DNA of 64,000 bases. It comes from Phyllobacterium lublinensis. Lineage in GTDB: Bacteria > Pseudomonadota > Alphaproteobacteria > Rhizobiales > Rhizobiaceae. Each line of letters opens with the position of its first letter. The first letter of the stretch is position 1. The notes beneath the pieces are model-generated. The model was not told where the DNA came from. It saw nothing but the letters and a program-made list of their open reading frames with translations, and ran no database searches. The stretch is taken from the NCBI RefSeq assembly GCF_020164435.1, contig NZ_JAIUDQ010000004.1, forward strand, positions 62,001 through 126,000. The letters run 5' to 3'. Shown in pieces: positions 8,141-16,025 of this stretch. Both the position numbers and the translations under genes were made by a program.

Positions 8141-8671
8141 TCAGGCTCGGGTCGAGCGGAGCGCGGCGAACGAGTCGACGGCGATCCAGACTGAGAGAGC
8201 GAACAGGCCGATGTCCTTGAGCAGGAACTGCCCGGGAGCAACCGAGATTGCCGGGAAGCCGAGATCCGGCAGGAAAACGCCTGGTGTCGTCGCCATGAAG
8301 CTGAGCGTTGTCACGAACAGCCCTGCCGAAAGGGCGCCGCCGACTATCGAGTATACCGGACTGACCAGCCGTGCCGCGATGAGGGCGCCGATGCTGAGCT
8401 CAAGGACACCAAGAAGGCCAGAGAATGCTCGCACGCTGAAAAGGGAATAGACCCAGCTCAACAGCGGACTGTTGCCAACCAGGCCAGTCAGACCTTCCGC
8501 CTCGTAGGCGGTGAATTTCATGCCACCAAACCAGACATAGATCAAAGCGAGCGAGGCATACATGCCCGCTGTAGCAATGGTCCGGCCGTGGCGGTCGGCC
8601 ATATCAAAGATAGTGGCGCCACCCTGGGTAATTGGGTGAGCCGCGGCCGTACGGGTAGAAACATGAGGCAT
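8141..8671 (-). CDS. DUF417 family membrane protein
   Basis: Inner-membrane protein of 176 residues with about four hydrophobic segments. Recognisable DUF417 (YkgB/RclC-like) features are LALIYVWFGGMKFTAYEAEGL, NSPLLSWVY and the C-terminal PGQFLLKDIGLFALSVWIA stretch. RclC belongs to the reactive-chlorine resistance system of E. coli, so a stress role is possible but not shown. The ATG at 8671 has AGGAGA upstream; a longer frame from 8788 would run into the operator-like repeats. A TetR-type gene is divergent. Confidence 0.82.
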   Translation of the reverse strand: MPHVSTRTAAAHPITQGGATIFDMADRHGRTIATAGMYASLALIYVWFGGMKFTAYEAEGLTGLVGNSPLLSWVYSLFSVRAFSGLLGVLELSIGALIAARLVSPVYSIVGGALSAGLFVTTLSFMATTPGVFLPDLGFPAISVAPGQFLLKDIGLFALSVWIAVDSFAALRSTRA

Positions 8672-8729
8672 TTGTCTTCTCCTGAGTTGTCCGCGGCGGG
8701 CGAACTGCCCGGGACGACGCGGTGCATTC

Positions 8730-8774
8730 GATACAGATCGGTATCGATTGGCGTTTGTATACCGAGCTGTATCG
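8730..8774. promoter_or_regulatory. Two inverted operator-like boxes before the DUF417 gene
   Basis: GATACAGATCGGTATC (8730-8745) has perfect 5-base dyad ends. A second box, ATACCGAGCTGTATCG (8759-8774), is the reverse complement of the first with one mismatch. Both lie 58 to 103 bases before the DUF417 start and probably bind the adjacent TetR-family protein. Confidence 0.5.
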
Positions 8775-9097
8775 TTTGGCAAGGCCATCAGAAATTTTTA
8801 TTCAAGATTCAACATCGCCCATTCGGACGGTTGTGCAGTGTCACTCAGGACGAGGTCGAGTTTGGACGCGCTGTGAATCCGTCAAATCGATACAGAAGAG
8901 TTTGGCGGATGTCAGGAAGGTGAAGGCGCAGCACAAGGGCAGAATGGTCGAAAATAGGACGGTATAACGATGAAAAGCCTCGCCTAAAAAACAGATATGT
9001 ATCGGTAATTGAGAACCATATTGACTCCAGGTGTCGCGAGGTCGTGATAGGTCTATGCCGATCTACCTTGTATTACTCAGAGGCAGTCGTATATAAA

Positions 9098-9107
9098 GAT
9101 ACAGATC
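9098..9107. promoter_or_regulatory. Third GATACAGATC box, before the TetR gene
   Basis: GATACAGATC, identical to 8730-8739, placed 24 bases upstream of the tetR start. Its position suggests autorepression. A related but weaker sequence, ACAGATATGTATCGGT, lies at 8991-9006. Confidence 0.4.
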
Positions 9108-9130
9108 TGAACCTTTTATCCGGGATTGTA

Positions 9131-9766
9131 ATGCGCCGTTCTGAAATACGGGACCACCTGCTTGACACTGCCCTGCAGCTTTTCAACGAACGCGGCTATC
9201 ACGCGACGGGTATCGATCTGATCATTGCTGAAAGTGGAGTGGCGAAGACGACTCTGTACCGGCACTTCGAAACGAAGGAGGACCTGATCCTCGCGGCCCT
9301 CGCGCGACGCGATGAGGAAGATCGGGTTGAGATGCGCTCGTTTGTCGATCAGCGCACTAGCGACTCATTCGAACGCCTTCTTGCAACATTTGATTTCCTT
9401 GAAGAGTCATTGAAGGACAAGAAGTTTCGCGGCTGCATTTTTGTCAGCGCCGCTGGCGAACACAAGGACCCCGCCAACCCAGTGTTCCGTGCTGCCGAAA
9501 TGCATAAACGGCTTACGGTAGCCTATTTTGAGGAACTTGCTCACGCGGCGCGCTTTGCCGATCCGAAGCGGATTGCGGAGGAGATCAATCTCCTGCACGA
9601 GGGCGCCATGGCGGTTGCACAGATATCACGTAGCTATGAGCCTGCCCGCCAGGCCAAGCATTTGGCTGGTCAGTTGCTGGCGGTGGCCAAGCGTATGGAA
9701 CCAGTCGCCTCAAGAGGGGATCCGGCTCAGACGGCTGGGATGCCGGTTACTCCCTTCGGCGCCTAG
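9131..9766 (+). CDS. TetR/AcrR-family transcriptional regulator
   Basis: Repressor-type protein of 211 residues. The DNA-binding head is at residues 1-50: RRSEIRDHLLDTALQLFNERGYHATGIDLII, then GVAKTTLYRHFETKEDLI. The ligand domain includes RGCIFVSAAGEH, as in the group whose C-terminal domain resembles TetR_C_16/YcdC types. I chose the ATG at 9131; the frame stays open to 9044 but that extra sequence has no family resemblance. It is divergent from the DUF417 gene, with three similar boxes between. Its stop TAG shares the CTAG at 9763-9766 with the stop of pdhA on the other strand. Confidence 0.87.
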   Translation: MRRSEIRDHLLDTALQLFNERGYHATGIDLIIAESGVAKTTLYRHFETKEDLILAALARRDEEDRVEMRSFVDQRTSDSFERLLATFDFLEESLKDKKFRGCIFVSAAGEHKDPANPVFRAAEMHKRLTVAYFEELAHAARFADPKRIAEEINLLHEGAMAVAQISRSYEPARQAKHLAGQLLAVAKRMEPVASRGDPAQTAGMPVTPFGA

Positions 9767-10758
9767 GAATTGGATAGCAGTATGTCCGTGTAGAGTTCCG
9801 ACGGATCCGGTTCCGGATCGTGGGTGGCAAACTCTGCCGCCTCGTTCACGATTTGCCGCACTGCGGTGTCAATGGCCTTCAGCTCGTCCTCCGGCATGTT
9901 CAAGTTCTTGAGCAGACGGTTGCGCGCCTGATCGATAGGATCGTGCGCCTCGCGCATGAGGGTCACTTCCTCCTTCGTGCGATACTTTGCCGGATCGGAC
10001 ATGGAGTGTCCGCGGTAGCGATAGGTGTGCATTTCCAGGATGTATGGGCCCTTGCCAGTCCGGGCATGCTCGATGGCGCGCAGCCCAGCTGCGTGAACCG
10101 CACCGACGTCCATGCCGTCCACCTGCTCCCCGGGAATGTTGAAGGATACACCGCGCTGCGTAAAATCCGTCTGGGCCGAGGCGCGGCTGACCTCAGTACC
10201 CATAGCGTAACGGTTGTTCTCGATAACGTAGACCACCGGCAACTTCCACAGAGCCGCCATGTTGAAGCTCTCGGAAACCTGACCCTGGTTGGCGGCGCCT
10301 TCGCCGAAATAGGTCAAGCAGACATTGGGGCGTTCACGATAGCGGTTTGCAAAGGCAATGCCAGTGCCGAGCGACACCTGCGCGCCGACAATTCCATGAC
10401 CGCCGTAGAAGTACTTCTCCTTTGAAAACATATGCATGGAGCCACCCTTACCTGCGGAGAGGCCGCCGCGGCGACCTGTCAGCTCGGCCATGACACCCTT
10501 TGGGTCCATGCCACAGGCCAGCATGTGGCCATGATCCCGATATCCGGTTATCACCTGGTCGCCTTCTTTCGTCGCCATCTGCATGCCGACGACAATGGCT
10601 TCCTGGCCGATATAGAGGTGGCAGAAGCCGCGGATGAGGCCCATGCCATAGAGCTGACCGGCCTTTTCCTCGAAACGGCGGATCAACAGCATTTCCCGAT
10701 AGGCATGTAGTTCGTCAGTCTTGCCAAGCTTCGATGGCGCGATTTTCCTCGGTGCCAT
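9763..10758 (-). CDS. pdhA: Pyruvate dehydrogenase E1 component, alpha subunit (orphan copy)
   Basis: Thiamine-diphosphate-dependent E1-alpha of a 2-oxoacid dehydrogenase, 331 residues. MLLIRRFEEKAGQLYGMG begins the catalytic domain near residue 25. GGKGGSMHMF lies near residue 110. The cofactor-binding GDG-NN type motif appears as YFGEGAANQGQ to VIENN. The loop YRYRGHSMSDPAKYR carries the regulatory serine region. There is no E1-beta, E2 or E3 gene within the window, so it is either a second copy that pairs with subunits encoded elsewhere or part of a different oxoacid complex. The start at 10758 matches rhizobial PdhA; the upstream extension to 10962 is not family-like. Confidence 0.88.
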   Translation of the reverse strand: MAPRKIAPSKLGKTDELHAYREMLLIRRFEEKAGQLYGMGLIRGFCHLYIGQEAIVVGMQMATKEGDQVITGYRDHGHMLACGMDPKGVMAELTGRRGGLSAGKGGSMHMFSKEKYFYGGHGIVGAQVSLGTGIAFANRYRERPNVCLTYFGEGAANQGQVSESFNMAALWKLPVVYVIENNRYAMGTEVSRASAQTDFTQRGVSFNIPGEQVDGMDVGAVHAAGLRAIEHARTGKGPYILEMHTYRYRGHSMSDPAKYRTKEEVTLMREAHDPIDQARNRLLKNLNMPEDELKAIDTAVRQIVNEAAEFATHDPEPDPSELYTDILLSNS

Positions 10759-11204
10759 GGTTCCCCCGAACATCTGCTTTTGAAGTTGGTGTATTCTCCT
10801 CGATCCGGTTCGTGTTACCCGTTGGAAGGGCGAACGGAACCGTTGTTGTCGGCAAAAATCCGGTACGAAGCCGCTATCGCATACTAATCGAAGACCCCAA
10901 ACTTGGCGAGTTGGGCGGCAAAGCGGTAACGCCATCGTGTATTGGCGGCGGGTTCCCGACAAGACTTCTGTCCGCGCAAATTCGCAGGCCTCATGCTGGC
11001 TTCCGCGATTGACCGGGGGCGGATTACCGCAACTTGTTCGGCATTCATATCGTATCAGATTGTATCGTAACCGATGTAATTGGTCACTTCTCTACAAATT
11101 GGCTGGCTACCTGAAACAATCCATATACGAAGAACGAGCTTTGTCCTGCGTGAGCCGAAGGGCGACGAGCCACGGCAAATTGAAACAATCATGAAGGACA
11201 AGAT
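10759..11204. other. Non-coding gap of about 450 bases
   Basis: No gene that I can support. Short open frames here have no recognisable family. A GTATCAGATTGTATC segment at 11052-11066 weakly resembles the TetR-type boxes near 8.7 kb. The last 40 bases contain the ribosome binding site of the VOC gene. Confidence 0.5.
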
Positions 11205-11606
11205 ATGACTGCCGCTAAAGCCACACATCAATTGATGGGTCACGCCGTCGTCGGAACCAACGACCTGGATACCGCCGCAAAATTTTACGACCAGTTGTTC
11301 ACCCTGTTTGACGTGGGCCGCATTCTTGAGCAGCCGGGCCGGGCAATCTATTTCGGGAAGACGATGCTCGAGTTCGGCGTCACAAATCCCTACAATGGCG
11401 ACCGAGCCCGCGTAGGTAACGGCAACATGGTTGCGCTGAACGCGCATTCCCGGGCCCATGTCGACGAAGTCCATGCACGCGCGATACAGCTCGGCGGCAC
11501 CGACGAGGGAAAGCCGGGACCGCGGGGACCAAACGAGGATGGTCCGTATTGCGCTTACTTCCGAGATCTGGACGGCAACAAGCTTCTGGTCTTTCACGCT
11601 GGTTAA
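11205..11606 (+). CDS. VOC family (glyoxalase/bleomycin-resistance fold) protein
   Basis: Single vicinal-oxygen-chelate domain of 133 residues. The beta-alpha-beta pattern starts at MGHAVVGTNDLDTAAKFYDQLF (about residue 10) and ends in the family signature YCAYFRDLDGNKLLVFH. A metal site is plausible: His13, Glu57-like in MLEFGV, and a C-terminal acidic residue. AAGGA precedes the ATG. It opens a same-strand group with a cupin and an epoxide-hydrolase-like gene, but a terminator-like hairpin follows it, so it may be a single-gene unit. The substrate is unknown. Confidence 0.85.
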   Translation: MTAAKATHQLMGHAVVGTNDLDTAAKFYDQLFTLFDVGRILEQPGRAIYFGKTMLEFGVTNPYNGDRARVGNGNMVALNAHSRAHVDEVHARAIQLGGTDEGKPGPRGPNEDGPYCAYFRDLDGNKLLVFHAG

Positions 11607-11665
11607 GACTTGCGCCCAAGCGTAGAATGGTGACCGCTCGACCGAGTTCGAGCAGGTGATATCTA

Positions 11666-11699
11666 GCTCCCGGCCCGCAGGGACCGGGAGCCATATTTT
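11666..11699 (+). terminator. Terminator after the VOC gene
   Basis: GCTCCCGG (11666-11673) and CCGGGAGC (11684-11691) form an 8-base stem, followed by CATATTTTT. Confidence 0.7.
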
Positions 11700-11872
11700 T
11701 AGACAATTACATTGCGTTACAAAAAGCCAGAACGCCAGACACATTCCCAATACAGCACATTGGTCAAATATGCCGGTCCCGATAGCAGAGGCCATTTTGG
11801 ACAGGCACCTGCTGGTAGAGCCCTGGGGCCTCGGTCCAGATTTTTTGTCGAATGAAGAAAAAGGATAAATCC

Positions 11873-12274
11873 ATGAAACTTACCTCCGTAATGTTTGCTG
11901 CGATTTTGGTCGTAGGCACGGGCCTCTCGATGCATGGCGCGATGGCACAGCAGAATGGCATCTCGCGTACCGATCTTTTGCAGGAAGCCATCAGCGTTCC
12001 CGGTCGAGAGGCTGTCCAGGTTCGTGTCGACTTCGAGCCAGGCTCGGTCTCGATCAATCATTCACATCCCGGCGAAGAGATCGCATATGTCCTCGAAGGT
12101 ACACTTGAGTATACGCTCGAAGGCCAAAAGCCGGTCACCCTCAAGGCAGGCCAAGCATTGTTCATTCCTTCCGGGGTAGCTCATCTGGCCAAGAATGTCG
12201 GCAGCGACAAAGCTTCGGAGCTTGCGACCTACATCGTCGAATCCGGAAAGACGCTTGTCGAACCGGTCAAGTAA
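11873..12274 (+). CDS. Exported cupin-domain protein
   Basis: Small secreted protein of 133 residues. The signal peptide spans roughly residues 1-25 (MKLTSVMFAAILVVGTG to GAMAQ). A single cupin barrel follows with both motifs: INHSHPGEEIAYVLEGTLEY (the two His and a Glu are metal ligands in the family) and AGQALFIPSGVAHLAKN. I start at the ATG at 11873 because AAGGA lies 8 bases before it; an ATG at 11852 would put basic residues ahead of the signal. It may share a transcript with the hydrolase 47 bases downstream. A similar exported cupin lies at 15.5-15.9 kb. The ligand is unknown. Confidence 0.82.
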   Translation: MKLTSVMFAAILVVGTGLSMHGAMAQQNGISRTDLLQEAISVPGREAVQVRVDFEPGSVSINHSHPGEEIAYVLEGTLEYTLEGQKPVTLKAGQALFIPSGVAHLAKNVGSDKASELATYIVESGKTLVEPVK

Positions 12275-12321
12275 CCGGACGTTGACACTGGGCAGTTCAA
12301 ACAACATTTGGGGGTTTAGAG

Positions 12322-13629
12322 ATGATCGATCAGCAAGCGAGAAGACCAACCGCTTTGACCCGCCGCGCGTTGCTTGTAGGAGGTGGAGCCGTAACCCTTG
12401 CGGCTTCCATCTCTCCGTATGCGGCTATCGAGGCGGGTGCCCAAGCTCTGGCTCCAAACGATATCCGGCCATTTCGGGTCAACGTATCCGGCGAGTCACT
12501 GGCCGACCTCAATCGGCGCCTCGGTGCGACGCGGTGGCCCGCAGCGGAAACCGTAGATGATCGATCTCAGGGTGTCCAACTATCCAAACTCCAGGACCTC
12601 CTGCACTATTGGCAAACCGACTATGACTGGCGCAGGGCGGAGGAGAAGCTCAATTCACTGCCCCAGTTCCTGACCGAGATAGACGGTGTGGACATTCATT
12701 TCATACATGTTCAATCGCCTCACGCGGATGCGATGCCGCTGATCATGACCCATGGATGGCCCGGATCGATATTCGAGCTGTTGAAAGTCATAGGGCCGCT
12801 CACAGATCCCACTGCCTATGGTGGCAACGCGCAGGATGCCTTCCATCTGGTTCTTCCATCCATTCCAGGCTTCGGATTTTCAGAGACGCCCAAGGATACC
12901 GGCTGGAACCCCGCCCGTATTGCGCGCGCGTGGGACACTCTGATGAAGCGCATTGGATACAGGACCTACGTTTCCCAAGGCGGGGATTGGGGAGCAATCA
13001 TCTCCGACAGCATGGGGCGACAGGCCCCGGAAGGACTCCTCGGCATCCATGTCAACCGGATCGAGCGTTCAACGACGATCCCGCCCGAAGTCGGAAAGGC
13101 CCTGATGAACGGAGATCCAGCTCCCGAAAGCCTCAACGCAGAGGAAAAGGCGATTTTCAATGAGGCAAGGGAGTTCCTGAACAAGGGCTTCGGCTATGCC
13201 GCCCTGATGGGGACGCGCCCGCAGACGATCGGATATAGCCTTGCCGACTCGCCAGTCGGGCTGGCCGCCTGGTTTTATGACAAGCTCGCTGACTGGGTAT
13301 TTACCCGCGGGGAGCCGGAGCGTTCCTTCACTCGCGACGAAATCCTCGACAACATCACGTTCTACTGGCTGACAAACACGGGTCCATCGAGCTCGCGTAT
13401 CTATTGGGAGAATGCCGCAAACGCCGAAAAGCCCGGGATCATCGCTGTCCCGGTCGCGGTGTCCATTTTTCCTGGCGAAGTCTACCGGCCACCCAGACAT
13501 TGGGCTGAACGCGCCTATCCAAAACTGATCTACTACAACAAGGTCGACAAGGGCGGGCATTTCGCAGCCTGGGAGGAGCCAGAACTGTTCAGCGCCGAGG
13601 TGCGCGCTGCCTTCAGGTCGCTTCGCTGA
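12322..13629 (+). CDS. Epoxide hydrolase-like alpha/beta hydrolase, probably Tat-exported
   Basis: An alpha/beta hydrolase of 435 residues. Residues 10-45 look like a twin-arginine signal (LTRRALLVGGGAVTLAASIS). The epoxide hydrolase N-terminal region follows (FRVNVSGESLADLNRRLGATRWP). Next come HGWPGS (oxyanion region, about residue 140), the nucleophile motif GGDWG (Asp), an acidic member later, and the catalytic His in KGGHFAAWEEP. This is the microsomal/juvenile-hormone epoxide hydrolase type. It sits in a stretch of stress and detoxification genes. The substrate cannot be told from sequence. Confidence 0.85.
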   Translation: MIDQQARRPTALTRRALLVGGGAVTLAASISPYAAIEAGAQALAPNDIRPFRVNVSGESLADLNRRLGATRWPAAETVDDRSQGVQLSKLQDLLHYWQTDYDWRRAEEKLNSLPQFLTEIDGVDIHFIHVQSPHADAMPLIMTHGWPGSIFELLKVIGPLTDPTAYGGNAQDAFHLVLPSIPGFGFSETPKDTGWNPARIARAWDTLMKRIGYRTYVSQGGDWGAIISDSMGRQAPEGLLGIHVNRIERSTTIPPEVGKALMNGDPAPESLNAEEKAIFNEAREFLNKGFGYAALMGTRPQTIGYSLADSPVGLAAWFYDKLADWVFTRGEPERSFTRDEILDNITFYWLTNTGPSSSRIYWENAANAEKPGIIAVPVAVSIFPGEVYRPPRHWAERAYPKLIYYNKVDKGGHFAAWEEPELFSAEVRAAFRSLR

Positions 13630-13640
13630 AAGGTGCCATT

Positions 13641-13675
13641 TCATGGACGGCTCAATGTGATCGAGCCGTCCATGA
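13641..13675. terminator. Bidirectional terminator between convergent genes
   Basis: A perfect 13-base inverted repeat, TCATGGACGGCTC (13641-13653) with GAGCCGTCCATGA (13663-13675), and a 9-base loop, between the ends of the epoxide hydrolase and oxidoreductase genes. Confidence 0.65.
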
Positions 13676-13708
13676 TCGTTCTTCGTTCGTCCACCCTCTG
13701 GAAGCCGC

Positions 13709-14671
13709 CTAGCGATCGGGCATTACAAGCACAATTTTTCCTTTTGGGCGCGGCAGCTGACCTTCTAGCATCAGGTGTGCGTCTCGAGCTTGATCAAATG
13801 GCAATGTTGCACCGATATTCAGTTCGAGTGAACTCCGAGCGACCAGCGATGAAATACGCGAAAGGCTCTCTGTGGACACGTCAACGAGAAAAAATTTGGC
13901 CGAAACCTTGTGCTTGGCCGCAAGATCCTGATCCGGAACTGAAACCGCTGAAATCAGTTTCCCGCCCATTTTCAGAACCTCGAACGACCGGGTTTGCGTT
14001 TCTCCGCCCACCAGATCTATGACCGCATCTACACCGTGAAGTTCATCCTCAAATCGAGTCTTCGTAAAATCGATAACCCTGTCGGCACCGAGCGCGAAAA
14101 CTCTTTCAACGTCGGCTGAAGAGGCGGTGCAAAAGGTCTGGATGCCAGCTTCCCGAGCGAACTGTACGGCGTAGGCGCCCACATTCCCCGCCGCGCCGTG
14201 AATGAGCACTGTCTGACCTCTTTCCAGTTTGGCCTGATCGAAGAGCGCCTGCCATGCCGTAACCGCTATTACGGGGAGTGAGGCCGCAGCTATGTCGTCT
14301 ATTGTGTCTGGTTTGTGGTCGAGCATCGAAGCATTGGCGAGTGCGTATTGTGCATACCCGCCACAAAAGCGCTTGTTCGTCACGCCGTAAACCTGATCTC
14401 CGGCCCTGAACCGCGTCACGGCCGCGCCAACGGCTACGACTTCGCCCGATATGTCTGAGCCGAGTATAAGCGGCAGTGGCTGGGGCAGTGCACTGTTCCC
14501 CGACCGGATCCATCCATCCCAGGGGCCAACACCTGCGGCATGGACCTTGACGATAACCTCGCTTGCACCTGGATCGGGTGTGTTCAGAAACTCCAGTTGC
14601 ATTACATCGGGCGGTCCAAACTCATGGACGCGCCACACTTTGCCCGAGAAGTCTGATGAATTTCCAGACAT
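13709..14671 (-). CDS. Zinc-free MDR-family NADP-dependent oxidoreductase (quinone reductase-like)
   Basis: Medium-chain dehydrogenase/reductase of 320 residues. The N-terminal GroES-like domain contains VHAAGVGPWDGWIRSG and LILGSDISGEV. The Rossmann domain carries VLIHGAAGNVGAYAVQFAREAG near residue 155. Cysteine and histidine ligands for structural zinc are absent, as in the QOR group. The end, LEGQLPRPKGKIVLVM, matches quinone oxidoreductases. AAGGAG lies 8 bases before the ATG. It would reduce quinones or enones with NADPH; the substrate is not determined. Confidence 0.87.
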   Translation of the reverse strand: MSGNSSDFSGKVWRVHEFGPPDVMQLEFLNTPDPGASEVIVKVHAAGVGPWDGWIRSGNSALPQPLPLILGSDISGEVVAVGAAVTRFRAGDQVYGVTNKRFCGGYAQYALANASMLDHKPDTIDDIAAASLPVIAVTAWQALFDQAKLERGQTVLIHGAAGNVGAYAVQFAREAGIQTFCTASSADVERVFALGADRVIDFTKTRFEDELHGVDAVIDLVGGETQTRSFEVLKMGGKLISAVSVPDQDLAAKHKVSAKFFLVDVSTESLSRISSLVARSSLELNIGATLPFDQARDAHLMLEGQLPRPKGKIVLVMPDR

Positions 14672-15027
14672 TTAGGTTTCTCCTTCCAACACTATAGTGG
14701 ATGTTTGCTGCAGTGGAACCGCGCTTGCGGCCCTATTAAGGAGCGGTGGTTGCCCGATGTAGCCAGGACCACCTCGGATATCCGCTCAAGTCGGGGATTG
14801 CCGGTTAAGGAGCGGCCGCCCTCACAAATCCCAACAAATCCGGAAGGCGAGACGCGCCAGTGGAACACAGTGCTCCTTTTCCGCATCGCCCAGACACAGC
14901 CCACTGTCAAAGTGGCGTCCGTAGCACCGCACCTGAGCTAGGGACGCACCTTTTGATCGAGACGACATGTCGGCTTTGTGCTTCAAAACCGACATGTTCG
15001 CAGAGGCGTCACGCGGGTACTTGAACG
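14672..15027. other. Non-coding gap of about 355 bases
   Basis: No supported gene. TAAGGAGCGG occurs twice (near 14738 and 14807), and short frames on both strands have biased, non-family sequence. It may hold decayed coding sequence, but I cannot identify it. A hairpin lies near the right end. Confidence 0.4.
14965..14997 (-). terminator. Hairpin downstream of the AhpD-like gene
   Basis: ACATGTCGG (14965-14973) pairs with CCGACATGT (14989-14997), 31 bases beyond the stop of the minus-strand gene. There is no T run, so it is moderate as a terminator. Confidence 0.45.
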
Positions 15028-15483
15028 TCAGCCTTCGATCGCCGCGTGGGGTGTGTTCCGGAAGCTGATCGCCATTCGGTTGTAGCTGTTCATAAGGCTG
15101 ATGGCGATTGTCAGGTCGACGAGTTCTTTTTCGTCAAACACTGCACGCGCCGCTTCATAGGCATCGTTCGGCACACCTGTCTCTGCAACGCGGGTCACCG
15201 ATTCAGCCCAGGCGAGGGCGGCCCGCTCACGTTCGTCGAAGAGGTTGCCCGCTTCTGCCCAGGCCTGGAGCAAAGCGATTTTCTCAATTTTCTGACCCTT
15301 TTTCAGAAGATCGCGGGTGTGCATGTCAAGGCAGTAGGCACAATTGTTGATCTGCGAAATTCGCAGATAGACCAGCTCCAGCAAGACGGAAGGAAGCCCG
15401 CTTTGCATGACGTAACCATAGACGCCGCCCAGCGCTTTCGCGCCAGCAGGAGCGATCTGATTGTAATCCAGACGGCTGGTCAT
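15028..15483 (-). CDS. Carboxymuconolactone decarboxylase/AhpD-like family protein
   Basis: Helical protein of 151 residues with the AhpD-type redox motif NCAYCLDMH (Cys-x-x-Cys-x-x-x-His, about residue 47), found in alkylhydroperoxidase-like proteins. LFDERERAALAWAESVT is the second conserved helix. It probably handles peroxides or related electrophiles. It follows the cupin gene by only 3 bases on the same strand, so the two form an operon that faces the MocR/PdxR-type regulator. Confidence 0.88.
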   Translation of the reverse strand: MTSRLDYNQIAPAGAKALGGVYGYVMQSGLPSVLLELVYLRISQINNCAYCLDMHTRDLLKKGQKIEKIALLQAWAEAGNLFDERERAALAWAESVTRVAETGVPNDAYEAARAVFDEKELVDLTIAISLMNSYNRMAISFRNTPHAAIEG

Positions 15484-15486
15484 CTT

Positions 15487-15912
15487 TCACTCCTTGCTGC
15501 CCTGGTAGGTCGTCAATTCCTTGTCATTGGTGTCGACGATAAACACTGCAAGCAGTTTGGCAGGCTTGGTCTTGCTGGCGTTGCGGCTTACGAGGTGTCT
15601 GGAACCGGGCGTTTCATAGAAGTTTTCGCCGGCCTGATAGACCTTGGTCGGCTCGTCATTCACCTTTGACTCGATTTCTCCCTCAAGGACGTAGGCGTAG
15701 ATAAAGGCCGACTCCGCGTGGATGTGTGGTAGCGAACCGCCGTCTGGCGGATAATCAACGACAACAGCCTTAACCGACTTGCCTGGAATATTGGGGATGG
15801 CCTGCTCGAAATTTGGTGTAACGGTTTCGTCGATTTTGTGGGCTGCGGCAGGGACCGCAGTAGCGACAGCGATCGCAGCGGTCGTGGAAAGAATGAAAGA
15901 TCGTATATTCAT
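15487..15912 (-). CDS. Exported cupin-domain protein
   Basis: Secreted cupin of 141 residues: signal peptide MNIRSFILSTTAAIAVATAV with cleavage near AAA-HK, then cupin motif 1 SLPHIHAESAFIYAYVLEGE and motif 2 GENFYETPGSRHLVSRN. It is first in a two-gene operon with the AhpD-like gene. The combination of a periplasmic cupin and a CxxC hydroperoxidase-like protein resembles stress-inducible pairs seen elsewhere in proteobacteria. Function is unproven. Confidence 0.83.
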   Translation of the reverse strand: MNIRSFILSTTAAIAVATAVPAAAHKIDETVTPNFEQAIPNIPGKSVKAVVVDYPPDGGSLPHIHAESAFIYAYVLEGEIESKVNDEPTKVYQAGENFYETPGSRHLVSRNASKTKPAKLLAVFIVDTNDKELTTYQGSKE

Positions 15913-16025
15913 AGTGGCATTTCTCCATTGGGTTTGAAGAGGTTTTCCTCTGCCGCTATAAGTACTCCTCGACTGGTTCTACAAAAAGCACCAAGAATGC
16001 TCAAAAATCGTGTACCACGGACGAT

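Noticed and set aside
14692..14941. Short frames on both strands between the oxidoreductase and AhpD-like genes
   Set aside because: No family, no ribosome site, odd composition; at most decayed sequence.
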